A stretch of DNA of 37,900 nt from DATHBD01 sp035296325. Its GTDB lineage: Bacteria; Actinomycetota; Actinomycetes; Mycobacteriales; Micromonosporaceae. Shown one piece after another: positions 16,977-25,311 of this stretch (position 1 is its first letter; each line of letters begins with the position of its first letter). Location: the NCBI GenBank assembly GCA_035296325.1, contig DATHBD010000019.1:1-37900 (forward strand), read 5' to 3'. Below the pieces are notes generated by a model that saw only the letters and a program-made list of their open reading frames with translations, made no database searches and was not told where the DNA came from. A program made the position numbers and the translations under genes.

Positions 16977-17966
16977 ATGCGCGTCATCGCCATCGAGGAG
17001 CATTACGCGACGCAGGGGTTCATGGCGGGACCGGGCCGCCGGATCTCCGAGCAGGCCGATGCGGCCAAGGCACACCCGCTCGTGGCGGCCGGCTTCGATC
17101 GGCTGGTCAGACAACTCTGTGACCTCGACGACGGGCGCATCGCCGACATGAACGCCGCCGGCATCGACGTCCAGGTACTGTCGCTCACCACCCCCGGTGT
17201 CGAGCAGGCGGACCCGGCCGACGCGCTCGCGCTCGCCCGTGACTCGAACGACCAGCTCGCCGCAGCAGTCGGGCGCCACCCGGACCGTTTCGCCGGGTTC
17301 GCCGCACTGCCCACCGGCATTCCCGACGAAGCCGCGGACGAGCTGACCCGCACGGTCGAGGACTACAGGTTCAGGGGCGCTTTGATCAACGGCCATAACC
17401 ATGGGCGGTACCTCGACGACGAATTCTTCTGGCCGATCCTGGAGCGGGCCGAGGCGCTCGATGTGCCGATCTACCTTCACCCCACCCTGCCACCGCACGC
17501 CGAGGATCAGTACGCCGGCAACTTCTCATCCGGCACTGCCGCCGCATTCGCGACCGCTGCATGGGGGTGGCACCTCGACACGGCGACCCACGCCGTGCGG
17601 TTGATCCTCAGCGGCGTGTTCGACCGCTATCCGCGTCTGCAGGTGATCATCGGGCACATGGGCGAGGTGTTGCCCGTCATGCTGCCGCGGCTGGAGCAGG
17701 CGCTACCCCGGCAGGTCTCGGAGCTCAACCGGCCGGTCGGCGACTACATGCGGCAGAACCTGCACTACACGTTCAGTGGTTTCCACTCCGTGCCCGCGTT
17801 CCTCACGCTGTTCCTGCAGATCGGGGCGGAACGAATCATGTTCTCCACCGACTACCCGTACGGCTCGCTGAGCCAGGCAAAGGCGTTCCTTGACCACCTG
17901 CCGGCCGGCGCCCTCGATCGCGAGCGCATAGCCCACCGCAACGCGGAGGAGCTTCTGCAGCTCTAG
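16977..17966 (+). CDS. Amidohydrolase 2 family protein (decarboxylase-like); candidate benzoxazole cyclase
   Basis: 329 residues, TIM-barrel metal-dependent hydrolase of the ACMSD/gamma-resorcylate decarboxylase group. Ligand candidates: Glu7 and His9 in IEEHYATQG, His168 in PIYLHPTLPPH, His227 in IIGHMGE, and Asp292 in MFSTDYPYGS. The E-x-H start is that of hydroxybenzoate decarboxylases. In benzoxazole pathways (A33853 BomN, nataxazole NatAM, from memory) an amidohydrolase of this superfamily closes the oxazole ring from an acylated 3-hydroxyanthranilate. The neighbouring 3-hydroxyanthranilate genes make that role attractive here. Decarboxylation of a hydroxybenzoate is the alternative. ATG 16977 has a strong AGGAGG seven bases upstream. 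It is transcribed alone, converging on the flavin monooxygenase. Confidence 0.85.
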   Translation: MRVIAIEEHYATQGFMAGPGRRISEQADAAKAHPLVAAGFDRLVRQLCDLDDGRIADMNAAGIDVQVLSLTTPGVEQADPADALALARDSNDQLAAAVGRHPDRFAGFAALPTGIPDEAADELTRTVEDYRFRGALINGHNHGRYLDDEFFWPILERAEALDVPIYLHPTLPPHAEDQYAGNFSSGTAAAFATAAWGWHLDTATHAVRLILSGVFDRYPRLQVIIGHMGEVLPVMLPRLEQALPRQVSELNRPVGDYMRQNLHYTFSGFHSVPAFLTLFLQIGAERIMFSTDYPYGSLSQAKAFLDHLPAGALDRERIAHRNAEELLQL

Positions 17967-18050
17967 ACGGCTCTGGACTGGACGAGGTGATCGCACGTGG
18001 AGGGAGCCGGGTTCAGCAGGCACCACCGCGCCGATGGTCCTGAGAAGGCA

Positions 18051-19241
18051 TCACCCGGGCTCGTCCTGGCTCACGCCCGGTCCGCCGTGCAGCCAGGACA
18101 CCCGCTCGTACATCTGGTCGGCGGAGAGACCGGAAAGCATCTCGTTGCGGTGAACCGCATCCGGACCGGCCGAGTGGTAGAGCTCGGTCATCCCACGCGA
18201 GATGAGCTGGGCGCGCGCGGTCCGGTGGAGACGGGCGGCCTGGTAGTCAGCCAAGCGTCGGGAGAGGTCACCGCATGTCCCGGCGAACACCGTCCCGAGC
18301 ATCACCGCGTCCTCGAGCGCCATGCAAGCGCCCTGTGCAGCGTACTGGAGCATGGGATGAGCGGCGTCGCCGAGCAGGGTGACCCTCCCCTGTGTCCATG
18401 CCGGCGCCGGGTCGCGGTCACAGAGCACCCAGGAGCGCCATTCGGCACCGAGCTCGAGCAGCCGTCGCGCGACATCACTCATCTGCTCGAACTGGCTCAG
18501 CACGTGCTGCCGTTCGGTCGGCCGGCCGACGACCACCTCGCTCGCGCCGTCGTCCCGCACCGCGGCGAGGTTCAAGAACTCGCCCTCACTGACCGGGTAG
18601 TGGACGAAGTGACACCGCGGTCCCGCCCACAGGGTCACGGTGTTCCACCGAAGGTCGTCGGGGACCAGGCGCATCGGGATCAGCGACCGGTAGATCGTAT
18701 GTCCAGACACGCGCGGCTCGCCGTCGCCGACCACGTGCCGGCGCACCGCCGAGCGAATGCCGTCGGCACCGATCAGCGCGTCGCCGCGCGGCCGTTCGCC
18801 CGACTCCAGCCGAACCGTCACACCGGCGCCGTCCTGCTCGTACCCGGTGACCGCGGCGCCCGCCCTCAACTCCACGTCGGGCAGGTGCCGGCACGCCGAA
18901 AGCAGCGGCTGGTAGAGATCATTGCGGTGCACCACCACGTATGGGTTGCCGAACCGCTCCCGATAACGACGGGCCAACGGCATCGCCGCCACCAACTTGC
19001 CGGTGGTGCCGTCCATCAGCCTCAGCTCGTCGATGAACACCGCCCGCCGGCGCACCTCGTCACCGACGCCGAGCTGGTCGAGGGCGGCGAACGCATTGGG
19101 AGCCAGTTGGATCCCGGCGCCGAGCTCGGTGAACTGCGGGTGTCGCTCCAGGACGGTCACACGATGCCCGTGGCGGGCCAGCGCCAGGGCCGCGGCCAAG
19201 CCGCCGATACCGCCACCGGCGATCAGGATGTGCGCGCTCAT
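18051..19241 (-). CDS. FAD-dependent aromatic monooxygenase (3-hydroxybenzoate 6-hydroxylase/salicylate hydroxylase type)
   Basis: 396 residues. It is a single-component flavoprotein hydroxylase (group A). It has the Rossmann FAD motif ILIAGGGIGGLAAALALARHG at the N-terminus with Glu32 after it, the GADGIRSAVRRHV (DG) motif for FAD/NAD(P)H, and LLGDAAHPMLQYAAQGACMA (GD motif). The stretch RFGNPYVVVHRNDLYQPLL resembles 3-hydroxybenzoate 6-hydroxylases, which hydroxylate para to a ring OH. On 3-hydroxyanthranilate that would give the 3,6-dihydroxy compound, the carbon that bears the methylamino group in calcimycin. Start ATG 19241 overlaps the phzE stop as ATGA; longer frame upstream lies inside phzE. 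It is the last gene of the 3-hydroxyanthranilate operon. Confidence 0.88.
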   Translation of the reverse strand: MSAHILIAGGGIGGLAAALALARHGHRVTVLERHPQFTELGAGIQLAPNAFAALDQLGVGDEVRRRAVFIDELRLMDGTTGKLVAAMPLARRYRERFGNPYVVVHRNDLYQPLLSACRHLPDVELRAGAAVTGYEQDGAGVTVRLESGERPRGDALIGADGIRSAVRRHVVGDGEPRVSGHTIYRSLIPMRLVPDDLRWNTVTLWAGPRCHFVHYPVSEGEFLNLAAVRDDGASEVVVGRPTERQHVLSQFEQMSDVARRLLELGAEWRSWVLCDRDPAPAWTQGRVTLLGDAAHPMLQYAAQGACMALEDAVMLGTVFAGTCGDLSRRLADYQAARLHRTARAQLISRGMTELYHSAGPDAVHRNEMLSGLSADQMYERVSWLHGGPGVSQDEPG

Positions 19242-21118
19242 GCTGGCAACAGTCCCCGCACGACTGAGCCCACAACGCGTACGCCGTCGAGAGTGAGCAC
19301 CGACTCCGCGTGGAACTGCAGCGACGCGAAATGCGGCCCGCGCAGCGCGTGCACCTCGCCGGTGTGCTCGTCGCGGCTCACCTCGACCGGACCGACACCG
19401 GCGCATTCGACCTTGTCCTCGCCGCTGTGCGCGGCGAATGCATTGTAGAAACCGACCCGCTCTCGGTTGCCGAACAGGTCGATCTCGCGTTGCAGGCCCT
19501 GATTGGGTACCTCTCGCCGGGCAACGTCGAAGCCCAGCTCGAGACTGAGCACCTGGTGGCTGAGGCAGACCGACAAGAACGGCCGGCGTTCGTCGAGCAG
19601 ACGGCGGGTGGTCCGGCGCAGATGCGCGATCTTCGGATGTCGCCGGTCGCGTGGGTCGCCCGGTCCTGGCCCCATCACGACAAGGTCGTGACCGTCGAGC
19701 TGATACGGCTGGTCGAAGCGACGCACGTCCACCACCAGGCCCAGAGCATCGAGCTGCTGGGTGAGCATCGACGTGAAGTTGTCCTCGGCGTCGACGACCA
19801 GCACCCGGCGCCCGGCCAGCGAGCCGTCGAGCTGCCGGCGGCTCTCGTCATCGCGCAGCCAGAAGTTACCGATCTCGGCGTTGCGACGGGCCAGCGCGCC
19901 GCGCACCTCGGGATGGGCGGCGAGCGTGCCGCGCTCGCCGATGCCGAGCGCGGCGAACAACCCGGCCGCCTTGGCCCGAGTCTCGGCCACCTCGGCCCAC
20001 GGGTCCGAGTGCCGGACCAGGGTGGCGCCGACGCCGATCCGGGCGCGGCCGGCCGTGTCGATTTCCGCTGTGCGGATCAGAATGGCGGAGTCCAGCACCA
20101 CCGCCCCGCTCGCGTCACGTCCGGTCAGCGCGAGAACCCCGCTGTAGTACCGGCGTCCCTGGGGCTCGTAGCGCCGAATCACCCGGCACGCGCTCTCCAG
20201 TGGGCTGCCCGTGACCGTGGGCGCGAACATCGTCTCGCGCAGGATATGGCGCACGTCCCGATCGGTGCGGCCATTGATCAGATACTCGGTGTGCGCCAGG
20301 CACGCCATCTCACGCAGGTACGGGCCGGTTACCCAGCCGCCCCGCGCGCAGATCCTGCCCATCATCTTCAGCTCCTCGTCCATCACCATGTAGAGCTCCT
20401 CGGTCTCCTTGCGGTCCGCGAGAAACTCCAGGAGTTGGGGCAGATTGGGGCCGGCCGGCGGGTAGCGGTAGGTGCCGCTGATCGGGGTCATGGTGGCGAT
20501 GCCGTTACGGAGGCTGACGTGCCGCTCCGGGGTGGCACCGACGAAGGTTCGGTCGCCGGTGTGCACGATGAACGTCCAGTAGGCGCCGGTCTCCCGGGCC
20601 AGCAGCCGTCGGAAGACGGCCAGGGCGCGGGGAACGCCGTAGTCACCGATGTCCACGGTGAACGTGCGACGAATGACGAAGTTGGCGCCCTCGCCGTTGC
20701 CGATCTCGTCCGCGACGACACGGCGGACCAGCTCCGCATACGCATCGTCGTCGATGTCAATGTCGATGCCGTCGCCAACCGTGGGCGCCGTACCGGGAAG
20801 CCGGGCGGACACCAGGTCCAGCGGCATTGTCGCCTGGTCGGCGACGCTCATGGCGAGCATCGGCACGCCGTCGTCGATACACTCGAAGCCCCGCTCGCCG
20901 ATCTGCCGGTACGGGATGACCACCAGCAGCTCGTGCCGGCCGGGCTTGGCCGGGTCGGTGGTGTCCGCCAGCGGCAGGTCGGCCAGCCGGTCCACCGCCT
21001 GCACGTCTCCGGTGAGCAGCTCGACTGTGCCTGGTTCGCCTGCCTCGGCCCGGTGCAGCAATGCAAACGCCGGGGGGACGGGGCTCAGGATGCGGTCGAG
21101 CAGGTGTCCGCCGGTCAT
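19238..21118 (-). CDS. phzE: 2-amino-2-deoxyisochorismate synthase (PhzE-type TrpE-TrpG fusion)
   Basis: 626 residues. It converts chorismate and glutamine to 2-amino-2-deoxyisochorismate, the entry to phenazine and dihydro-3-hydroxyanthranilate pathways. The N-terminal chorismate-binding domain (about 1-430) carries FVGATPERHVSL, TPISGTYRYPP, DRKETEELYMV, TVTGSPLESA and ARIGVGATLVRHSDPW. The C-terminal class I glutaminase (about 440-626) has MGPGPGDPRD, nucleophile Cys in FLSVCLSHQVLSLELG and His/Glu in QFHAESVLT. The fusion and the CLSHQ form match PhzE rather than anthranilate synthase, and a phzD gene follows upstream in the operon. Start ATG 21118 overlaps the phzD stop by four bases. 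Confidence 0.93.
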   Translation of the reverse strand: MTGGHLLDRILSPVPPAFALLHRAEAGEPGTVELLTGDVQAVDRLADLPLADTTDPAKPGRHELLVVIPYRQIGERGFECIDDGVPMLAMSVADQATMPLDLVSARLPGTAPTVGDGIDIDIDDDAYAELVRRVVADEIGNGEGANFVIRRTFTVDIGDYGVPRALAVFRRLLARETGAYWTFIVHTGDRTFVGATPERHVSLRNGIATMTPISGTYRYPPAGPNLPQLLEFLADRKETEELYMVMDEELKMMGRICARGGWVTGPYLREMACLAHTEYLINGRTDRDVRHILRETMFAPTVTGSPLESACRVIRRYEPQGRRYYSGVLALTGRDASGAVVLDSAILIRTAEIDTAGRARIGVGATLVRHSDPWAEVAETRAKAAGLFAALGIGERGTLAAHPEVRGALARRNAEIGNFWLRDDESRRQLDGSLAGRRVLVVDAEDNFTSMLTQQLDALGLVVDVRRFDQPYQLDGHDLVVMGPGPGDPRDRRHPKIAHLRRTTRRLLDERRPFLSVCLSHQVLSLELGFDVARREVPNQGLQREIDLFGNRERVGFYNAFAAHSGEDKVECAGVGPVEVSRDEHTGEVHALRGPHFASLQFHAESVLTLDGVRVVGSVVRGLLPA

Positions 21119-21795
21119 GCCGCATCTCCCCCGCTCCGGCCGGCCAGCACGCCGGCGGCCGCACTCAGATCTTCGAGGACGTCCGCGGCCAAGGTGACCA
21201 CCGCGCACCGCTGGGCCGCGTACTCAAGCGCGAGACGGTGGTAGTCAAGGGAGAAATCGGCGACGGCGTCCGCGACAAGCGTGGTCCGGATGTCGTTGGT
21301 GAACGCCTCGATCGCCGTGGCCAGCACACCGACGTGGGCGTAGACCCCGCAGAGCACAAGCTGATCGCGGCCGTGCGCGCGCATCCGGTCCAGCAGGTCG
21401 GAGCGGAAGAACGCGCTGTAGCGCCACTTGGTCAGCCACCAGTCGTCCGGCTCAGGGCGCAGCGACGCCACCACCTCTCGGTCGGCCGGCACGGCGGCCA
21501 TGCCGGCTCCCCAGAAATCGGCGAGCAGGCCGCGGTCGGCGGCGCTCATGCCGCCAGGCTGAGCGGTCCACGCCACCGGCATACCCGCCTGCGCGCAACG
21601 GTCCCGCAGTATGCGGACGTGCGACAGCAGATCGTCGCGCGGTGAGCCGGCCGGGAACGGCTTCAGGAAGTAGCGCTGCATGTCGTGGATCAGCAGCACT
21701 GCCCGCGCCGGGTCGACGTGCCACTCCGCCACTTTGGCGGGCAGGTCGGCTGCGCTGGGCATCGGGTACGGGTTGATCCGAGGGATGCCGGACAT
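21115..21795 (-). CDS. phzD: Isochorismatase-family PhzD, makes trans-2,3-dihydro-3-hydroxyanthranilate
   Basis: 226 residues. It hydrolyses the vinyl ether of 2-amino-2-deoxyisochorismate, releasing pyruvate and 2,3-dihydro-3-hydroxyanthranilate. Catalytic Asp38 in LLIHDMQRYF and Lys123 in WLTKWRYSAFF are in the PhzD positions. At the place where cysteine hydrolases have their nucleophile Cys this protein has Gly156 (GVYAHVGVLAT), as expected for true isochorismatases, which need no thiol. The ribosome site AAAGGAAG is eight bases before ATG 21795. No phzF, phzA/B or phzG is visible, so the product is not directed to phenazines; the adjoining dehydrogenase points to 3-hydroxyanthranilate instead. 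Confidence 0.93.
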   Translation of the reverse strand: MSGIPRINPYPMPSAADLPAKVAEWHVDPARAVLLIHDMQRYFLKPFPAGSPRDDLLSHVRILRDRCAQAGMPVAWTAQPGGMSAADRGLLADFWGAGMAAVPADREVVASLRPEPDDWWLTKWRYSAFFRSDLLDRMRAHGRDQLVLCGVYAHVGVLATAIEAFTNDIRTTLVADAVADFSLDYHRLALEYAAQRCAVVTLAADVLEDLSAAAGVLAGRSGGDAA

Positions 21796-21829
21796 GGGCT
21801 TCCTTTGCTGAACGTCCGTGGCGTATCGG

Positions 21830-22600
21830 TCAGACGCCGAGGGTGGCGCCGCCGTCGACGGTCATGGCGTGCATGGTGATGTGCCCAGCCTGCTCCGACA
21901 GCAGGAACAGGACCGCTTGGGCGACGTCCTCTGGCCGGGCGAGCTTGCCGAGCGGGATGCCGACGCGGTACGCATCGAGCGAACCCTGCAGGGTGGCTTC
22001 CGGCCCACCGCCGTTCTGCCACAAGGCGGTCAGCATCGGCGTGTCGGTCGAACCGGGCGCGACAATGTTGCAGCGGATGCCGTACCGGGCCACCTCGAGG
22101 CCGAGGCACCGGGTGAACGCCGCGGCGGCGGCCTTCGACGCCGCGTAGGCTGCCATGTCCATCCGGGCTGTGCCGGCCGCGTTCGACGCCACCGTCACGA
22201 TCGCGCCGCGGCACCGCGACACCATCCGGTTGACCACGGCCCGCGACATCAGGAACACGCCGGTCGTGTTCACCGCGAATGTCGCGGCCCACTGCTGGTC
22301 GGTGAGCTCGCGGGCCTGGCCGAGATGCAGCACGCCGGCCGCGTTCACCAGCAGGTCCACGGGTCCCAGCCGGCGTTCGACTGCGGTGACGGTGCGTTCC
22401 ACGGCCGCCGCGTCGGAGACGTCTGCCGCAAACACGCGGGCCCGGTGCCCGTCGGCGACCAGCTTGGTGACGACCTCACGGAGCATGACCTCGTTGCGGT
22501 CCACCGCTGCCACCGCGGCACCGCGTGCGGCAAGGGCGCGGGCCACGGCCGCGCCGATGCCGCTCGCAGCGCCGGTGACCAGGGCGACTTGGTTGTGCAT
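21830..22600 (-). CDS. SDR dehydrogenase, probable 2,3-dihydro-3-hydroxyanthranilate dehydrogenase
   Basis: 256 residues, classical short-chain dehydrogenase: TGAASGIG cofactor motif, FAADVSD, NAAG (VNAAGVLHLG), Ser in VTVASNAAG and YAASK catalytic pair, then NIVAPGSTDTPM. It is related to EntA/DhbA-type dihydrodiol dehydrogenases. Lying between phzD and the DAHP synthase, it most likely oxidises dihydro-3-hydroxyanthranilate to aromatic 3-hydroxyanthranilate. The start at ATG 22600 is chosen because GGAGG sits five bases before it; an ATG four codons earlier (22612) would place that site inside the gene. A generic ketoreductase role is possible but less fitting. Confidence 0.87.
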   Translation of the reverse strand: MHNQVALVTGAASGIGAAVARALAARGAAVAAVDRNEVMLREVVTKLVADGHRARVFAADVSDAAAVERTVTAVERRLGPVDLLVNAAGVLHLGQARELTDQQWAATFAVNTTGVFLMSRAVVNRMVSRCRGAIVTVASNAAGTARMDMAAYAASKAAAAAFTRCLGLEVARYGIRCNIVAPGSTDTPMLTALWQNGGGPEATLQGSLDAYRVGIPLGKLARPEDVAQAVLFLLSEQAGHITMHAMTVDGGATLGV

Positions 22601-22649
22601 CAAGACCTCCATGTCCGGGGGGGACCGTGATGTCGTGGCCGGGGCCGGG

Positions 22650-23879
22650 TCAGCCGCGCCAGGCGCCGACCACCGCGACCGCCTGCTCGGGATTGAGCCG
22701 CGGATCGCAAAGGGTGGTGTACTTCTCGCTGACCTGGGCGGCGTGGCTCTCGTCGAGCACGCACTCGGTGACTCGGTCAGGGGTCACCTCCAGATGGAGA
22801 CCGGCGGCCACGCCGCCGACCGAGCGGACCGCGCACTGGAAGTCGCTTACTTCACTGGTCACCGCGTCGAGGTAGCGGGTCTTGTAACCCTCGGGGGTCA
22901 GCCTGGTGTTGCCGTGCATCGGGTCGGTCAGCCAGAGGACCGGATGTCCCGCGGACCGGACCGCCTGCACCAGTGGTGGCAGGTGGTCGCTCACCGCCGT
23001 TGCGCCCATACGGGCGATCAGGGTGAGCCGCCCCGGTTCCCGGCCCGGGTCGAGCCGCGCACACACCGCCAGCAGCTCCCGCGCCGAGGTCGTCGCGCTC
23101 ACCTTGCAGGCCACCGGGTTGGCGACCGCGGCCAGCAACGCGACGTGCATGCCGGCCGGGTCGTGGGTACGCGCGCCGATCCACGGCCAATGGGTCGAGG
23201 CCAGGAACAGCCGACCTTCGCCGTCGCGGCGCAGCAGCGGCGCTTCGTAGTCGACCACCAGCGCCTCGTGGCTGGTCCACAGGGGCGGGTCGGCGCACCA
23301 TCGGGCGTCGTCGTTGCCCCAGCCGAGGTGTGCCATCGCCTCCTGCGCCGCGTCGTAGCAGAGCAGCATGCGTGCGGGATCCGGGCGGCGGGCCGCTGGG
23401 TCCGGCTCCGGCCCGTTCACCAGATGACCGCGGAAGACCGGCAGAATCTGCCCGTTGACCGTCTCGGTCGCGTGCGAGCGGGGCTTGGCGAACTGCCCGG
23501 CGATGCGTCCGGCGCGGATCACCGGGCGATGGCCGATCATCTTCAGTGTGCCAGCCAGGACGTCGATCAGGCCGGCCTTGCGCTGGACGTACCCGGCCGT
23601 GCACTCGTTGGGGTCCTCGGCACAGTCGCCGGCCTGCAGGACGTACGCGGTTCCGGCCGCCGCGACGGCGAGCTGGGCCCGCAACAACGCGATGTCCTCG
23701 GCGCGTACCAACGGCGGTTTCGCCGCCAGTTGCGTCCGTACCTGGTGCACCGCGACGGGGTCGTCCCATGCGGGCTGCTGCCGAGCCGGCCGGGAACGCA
23801 GGAAGGTATGGACGGACGGCTCGGCCTCGCCGGGCCCAGCGCGCTCGTCGACAATGGTGGATGAATGCGGCCTCGCCAC
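22650..23879 (-). CDS. phzC: Class II 3-deoxy-D-arabino-heptulosonate 7-phosphate synthase (PhzC-like)
   Basis: 409 residues from a GTG at 23879, preceded by GGGAG six to eight bases upstream; the longer open frame before it is Arg/Ser/Pro-rich and not protein-like. It condenses erythrose 4-phosphate and phosphoenolpyruvate, the first shikimate step. Pathway copies boost chorismate supply and often escape feedback control. Plant/actinobacterial class II markers: LQAGDCAEDPNECT with metal Cys, GRIAGQFAKPRS, DPMHGNT, GGVAAGLHLEVTPD and late YTTLCDPRLNPEQA. It is the first gene of the minus-strand 3-hydroxyanthranilate operon (phzC, SDR, phzD, phzE, monooxygenase), all tightly spaced or overlapping. 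Confidence 0.9.
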   Translation of the reverse strand: MARPHSSTIVDERAGPGEAEPSVHTFLRSRPARQQPAWDDPVAVHQVRTQLAAKPPLVRAEDIALLRAQLAVAAAGTAYVLQAGDCAEDPNECTAGYVQRKAGLIDVLAGTLKMIGHRPVIRAGRIAGQFAKPRSHATETVNGQILPVFRGHLVNGPEPDPAARRPDPARMLLCYDAAQEAMAHLGWGNDDARWCADPPLWTSHEALVVDYEAPLLRRDGEGRLFLASTHWPWIGARTHDPAGMHVALLAAVANPVACKVSATTSARELLAVCARLDPGREPGRLTLIARMGATAVSDHLPPLVQAVRSAGHPVLWLTDPMHGNTRLTPEGYKTRYLDAVTSEVSDFQCAVRSVGGVAAGLHLEVTPDRVTECVLDESHAAQVSEKYTTLCDPRLNPEQAVAVVGAWRG

Positions 23880-24016
23880 TGGGACTCTCCCTGTCTCTGG
23901 CCTGGCAGTCGACGCCGAAAAACGCTCCGGCGCCCGACATGGGAAATGGAACGGCCATCGACGAACCAGCGACCCATGGCCGGGACGTACGCACGATCCG
24001 GAACCGCCGCACGTCG

Positions 24017-24138
24017 ATGATGAAGCGCCGTATCGGCCGGGGACACCCCTAACACCCGAGGCAGCCATAGGGGCGCCCGCGCCGCGCAGGCTAGGGGCCG
24101 GCTAGGGGCTGACTGCCGATCCGGGCCGTGCCTATCGT
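24017..24138. promoter_or_regulatory. Divergent promoters with G-rich heptamer repeats (phzC-like and acyl-CoA dehydrogenase operons)
   Basis: Plus strand: CTAGGGGCCGGCTAGGGG at 24091-24108 is two identical heptamers 11 bases apart, with a further ATAGGGG at 24067-24073. A -10 candidate, TATCGT (24133-24138), follows after 24 bases, and the dehydrogenase ATG is at 24172. Minus strand: TTAGGGG (24052-24046) is preceded by CTCGGGT and followed after 23 bases by CATCAT (24022-24017) on the way to the DAHP synthase. Exact direct heptamers with four-base spacers look like activator sites; SARP regulators use this geometry. No SARP gene is in the window, and which protein binds is unknown. Confidence 0.5.
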
Positions 24139-24171
24139 TCGGCGACACTCCTCAGGACGGGGCGGGACTCC

Positions 24172-25311
24172 ATGGACTTCGAGCTGTCAGCCGGCCAGCG
24201 CAAGTTGTACGACGACATCCGGGACCAGGTCGTCGATCGGCTCGGCGGGTTGCCGGCGCCGGCCGGTCCAGAGGCGGCCCGGGCCGCCTTCACCGCCGCG
24301 GCGGGCACCGGGGTGGCCGGGCTGTGCCTGCCGCCCGAGGTCGGCGGCAGTGGGCTGGGGGCGCTGGACACCGCGCTGGGGCTGGAGGCATTCGGCTGGG
24401 CCTGTCACGACACGGGCCTCACGTTCGCGGTTGCGGCGCACCTGCTGGCCTGTGCAGTTCCGATTCGGGACTTCGCCGGAGAACCCGTCCGCGAGCGCCT
24501 GCTCCAAGGGCTGGCCTGCGGCGACCTCGTCGCGGCCAACGCGATGACGGAGGACGAGGCTGGTTCGGACGTCGGCACGCTGTCGGTGACCGCTCGCGCC
24601 GACGGCGACGACTACGTCCTCGACGGCGAGAAGTCCTGGGCCAGCAACGCCCCGATCGCCGACGTGATCGTCACCTACGCAGTGACCGACCCGCGGGCCG
24701 GCTTCCTCGGCATGTCGGCTTTCGCCGTGCCACGGGAGCTGGCGGGGGTCGTTGTCGGCGAGCCGTTGGACAAGCTCGGCTTGACCGGCTGCCTCGCCGG
24801 CCGGGTGCGATTCGACGGCTGCCGAGTACCCGGGCAGTATCTTCTCGGCGTCCGGGGCCAGGGCGCCGCAATTTTCCAGCACTCCATGGCCTGGGAACGG
24901 GCGTGCCTGTTCGCCATCTACATCGGACTGATGGATCGCCAGATGGAGATGTGCATCGCGCACGCCGGCCGGCGCCGCCAGTTCGGCCGGCGGATTGGCG
25001 AATTCCAGGCCGTCTCGCACCGGATCGCGACCATGAGACAGCGACTCGAGAGCGCGCGGTTGCTGCTCTACCGGGCCTGCTGGTTGCTCGACCGCGGCGG
25101 CGATTCCCTCGAGGCCACCGCCCTTTCCAAGATCGCGGTGAGCGAGGCCGCCGTGGCGAACAGCCTCGACGCGTTCCAGATCTCCGGCAGCGCCGGCTAC
25201 CTCACCGGCAGCGGTATCGCCGAACAGCTGCGCGACTGTCTGCCGAGCACGCTGTTCTCGGGCACCACCGAGGTCCAACGGGAACTCATCGCGAAAGGCG
25301 CCGGACTGTGA
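24172..25311 (+). CDS. Acyl-CoA dehydrogenase family, probable L-prolyl-S-PCP dehydrogenase
   Basis: 379 residues, flavoprotein of the type that oxidises prolyl-S-PCP by four electrons to pyrrole-2-carboxyl-S-PCP (RedW, PltE and related enzymes). ACAD landmarks: AMTEDEAGSDVGTLS, GEKSWASNAPIADV, KLGLTGCLAGRVRF, RRQFGRRIGEFQAV and the C-terminal ISGSAGYLTGSG. The YEGT position that holds the base in many ACADs reads FSGT here. Glu242 in SMAWERACLF is placed like the base of isovaleryl-CoA dehydrogenase and is the likely catalytic residue. Its stop overlaps the next start (GTGA). The identity rests mainly on the adjoining adenylation and carrier genes. Confidence 0.88.
   Translation: MDFELSAGQRKLYDDIRDQVVDRLGGLPAPAGPEAARAAFTAAAGTGVAGLCLPPEVGGSGLGALDTALGLEAFGWACHDTGLTFAVAAHLLACAVPIRDFAGEPVRERLLQGLACGDLVAANAMTEDEAGSDVGTLSVTARADGDDYVLDGEKSWASNAPIADVIVTYAVTDPRAGFLGMSAFAVPRELAGVVVGEPLDKLGLTGCLAGRVRFDGCRVPGQYLLGVRGQGAAIFQHSMAWERACLFAIYIGLMDRQMEMCIAHAGRRRQFGRRIGEFQAVSHRIATMRQRLESARLLLYRACWLLDRGGDSLEATALSKIAVSEAAVANSLDAFQISGSAGYLTGSGIAEQLRDCLPSTLFSGTTEVQRELIAKGAGL

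Noticed and set aside
19310..21244. 644-codon plus-strand frame opposite phzE
   Set aside because: Complementary shadow of phzE with no domain; phzE has complete catalytic motifs and operon overlaps.
19238..23879. Phenazine biosynthesis locus
   Set aside because: PhzC, PhzD and PhzE types are present, but phzF, phzA/B and phzG are not, and an SDR dehydrogenase fits aromatisation to 3-hydroxyanthranilate.
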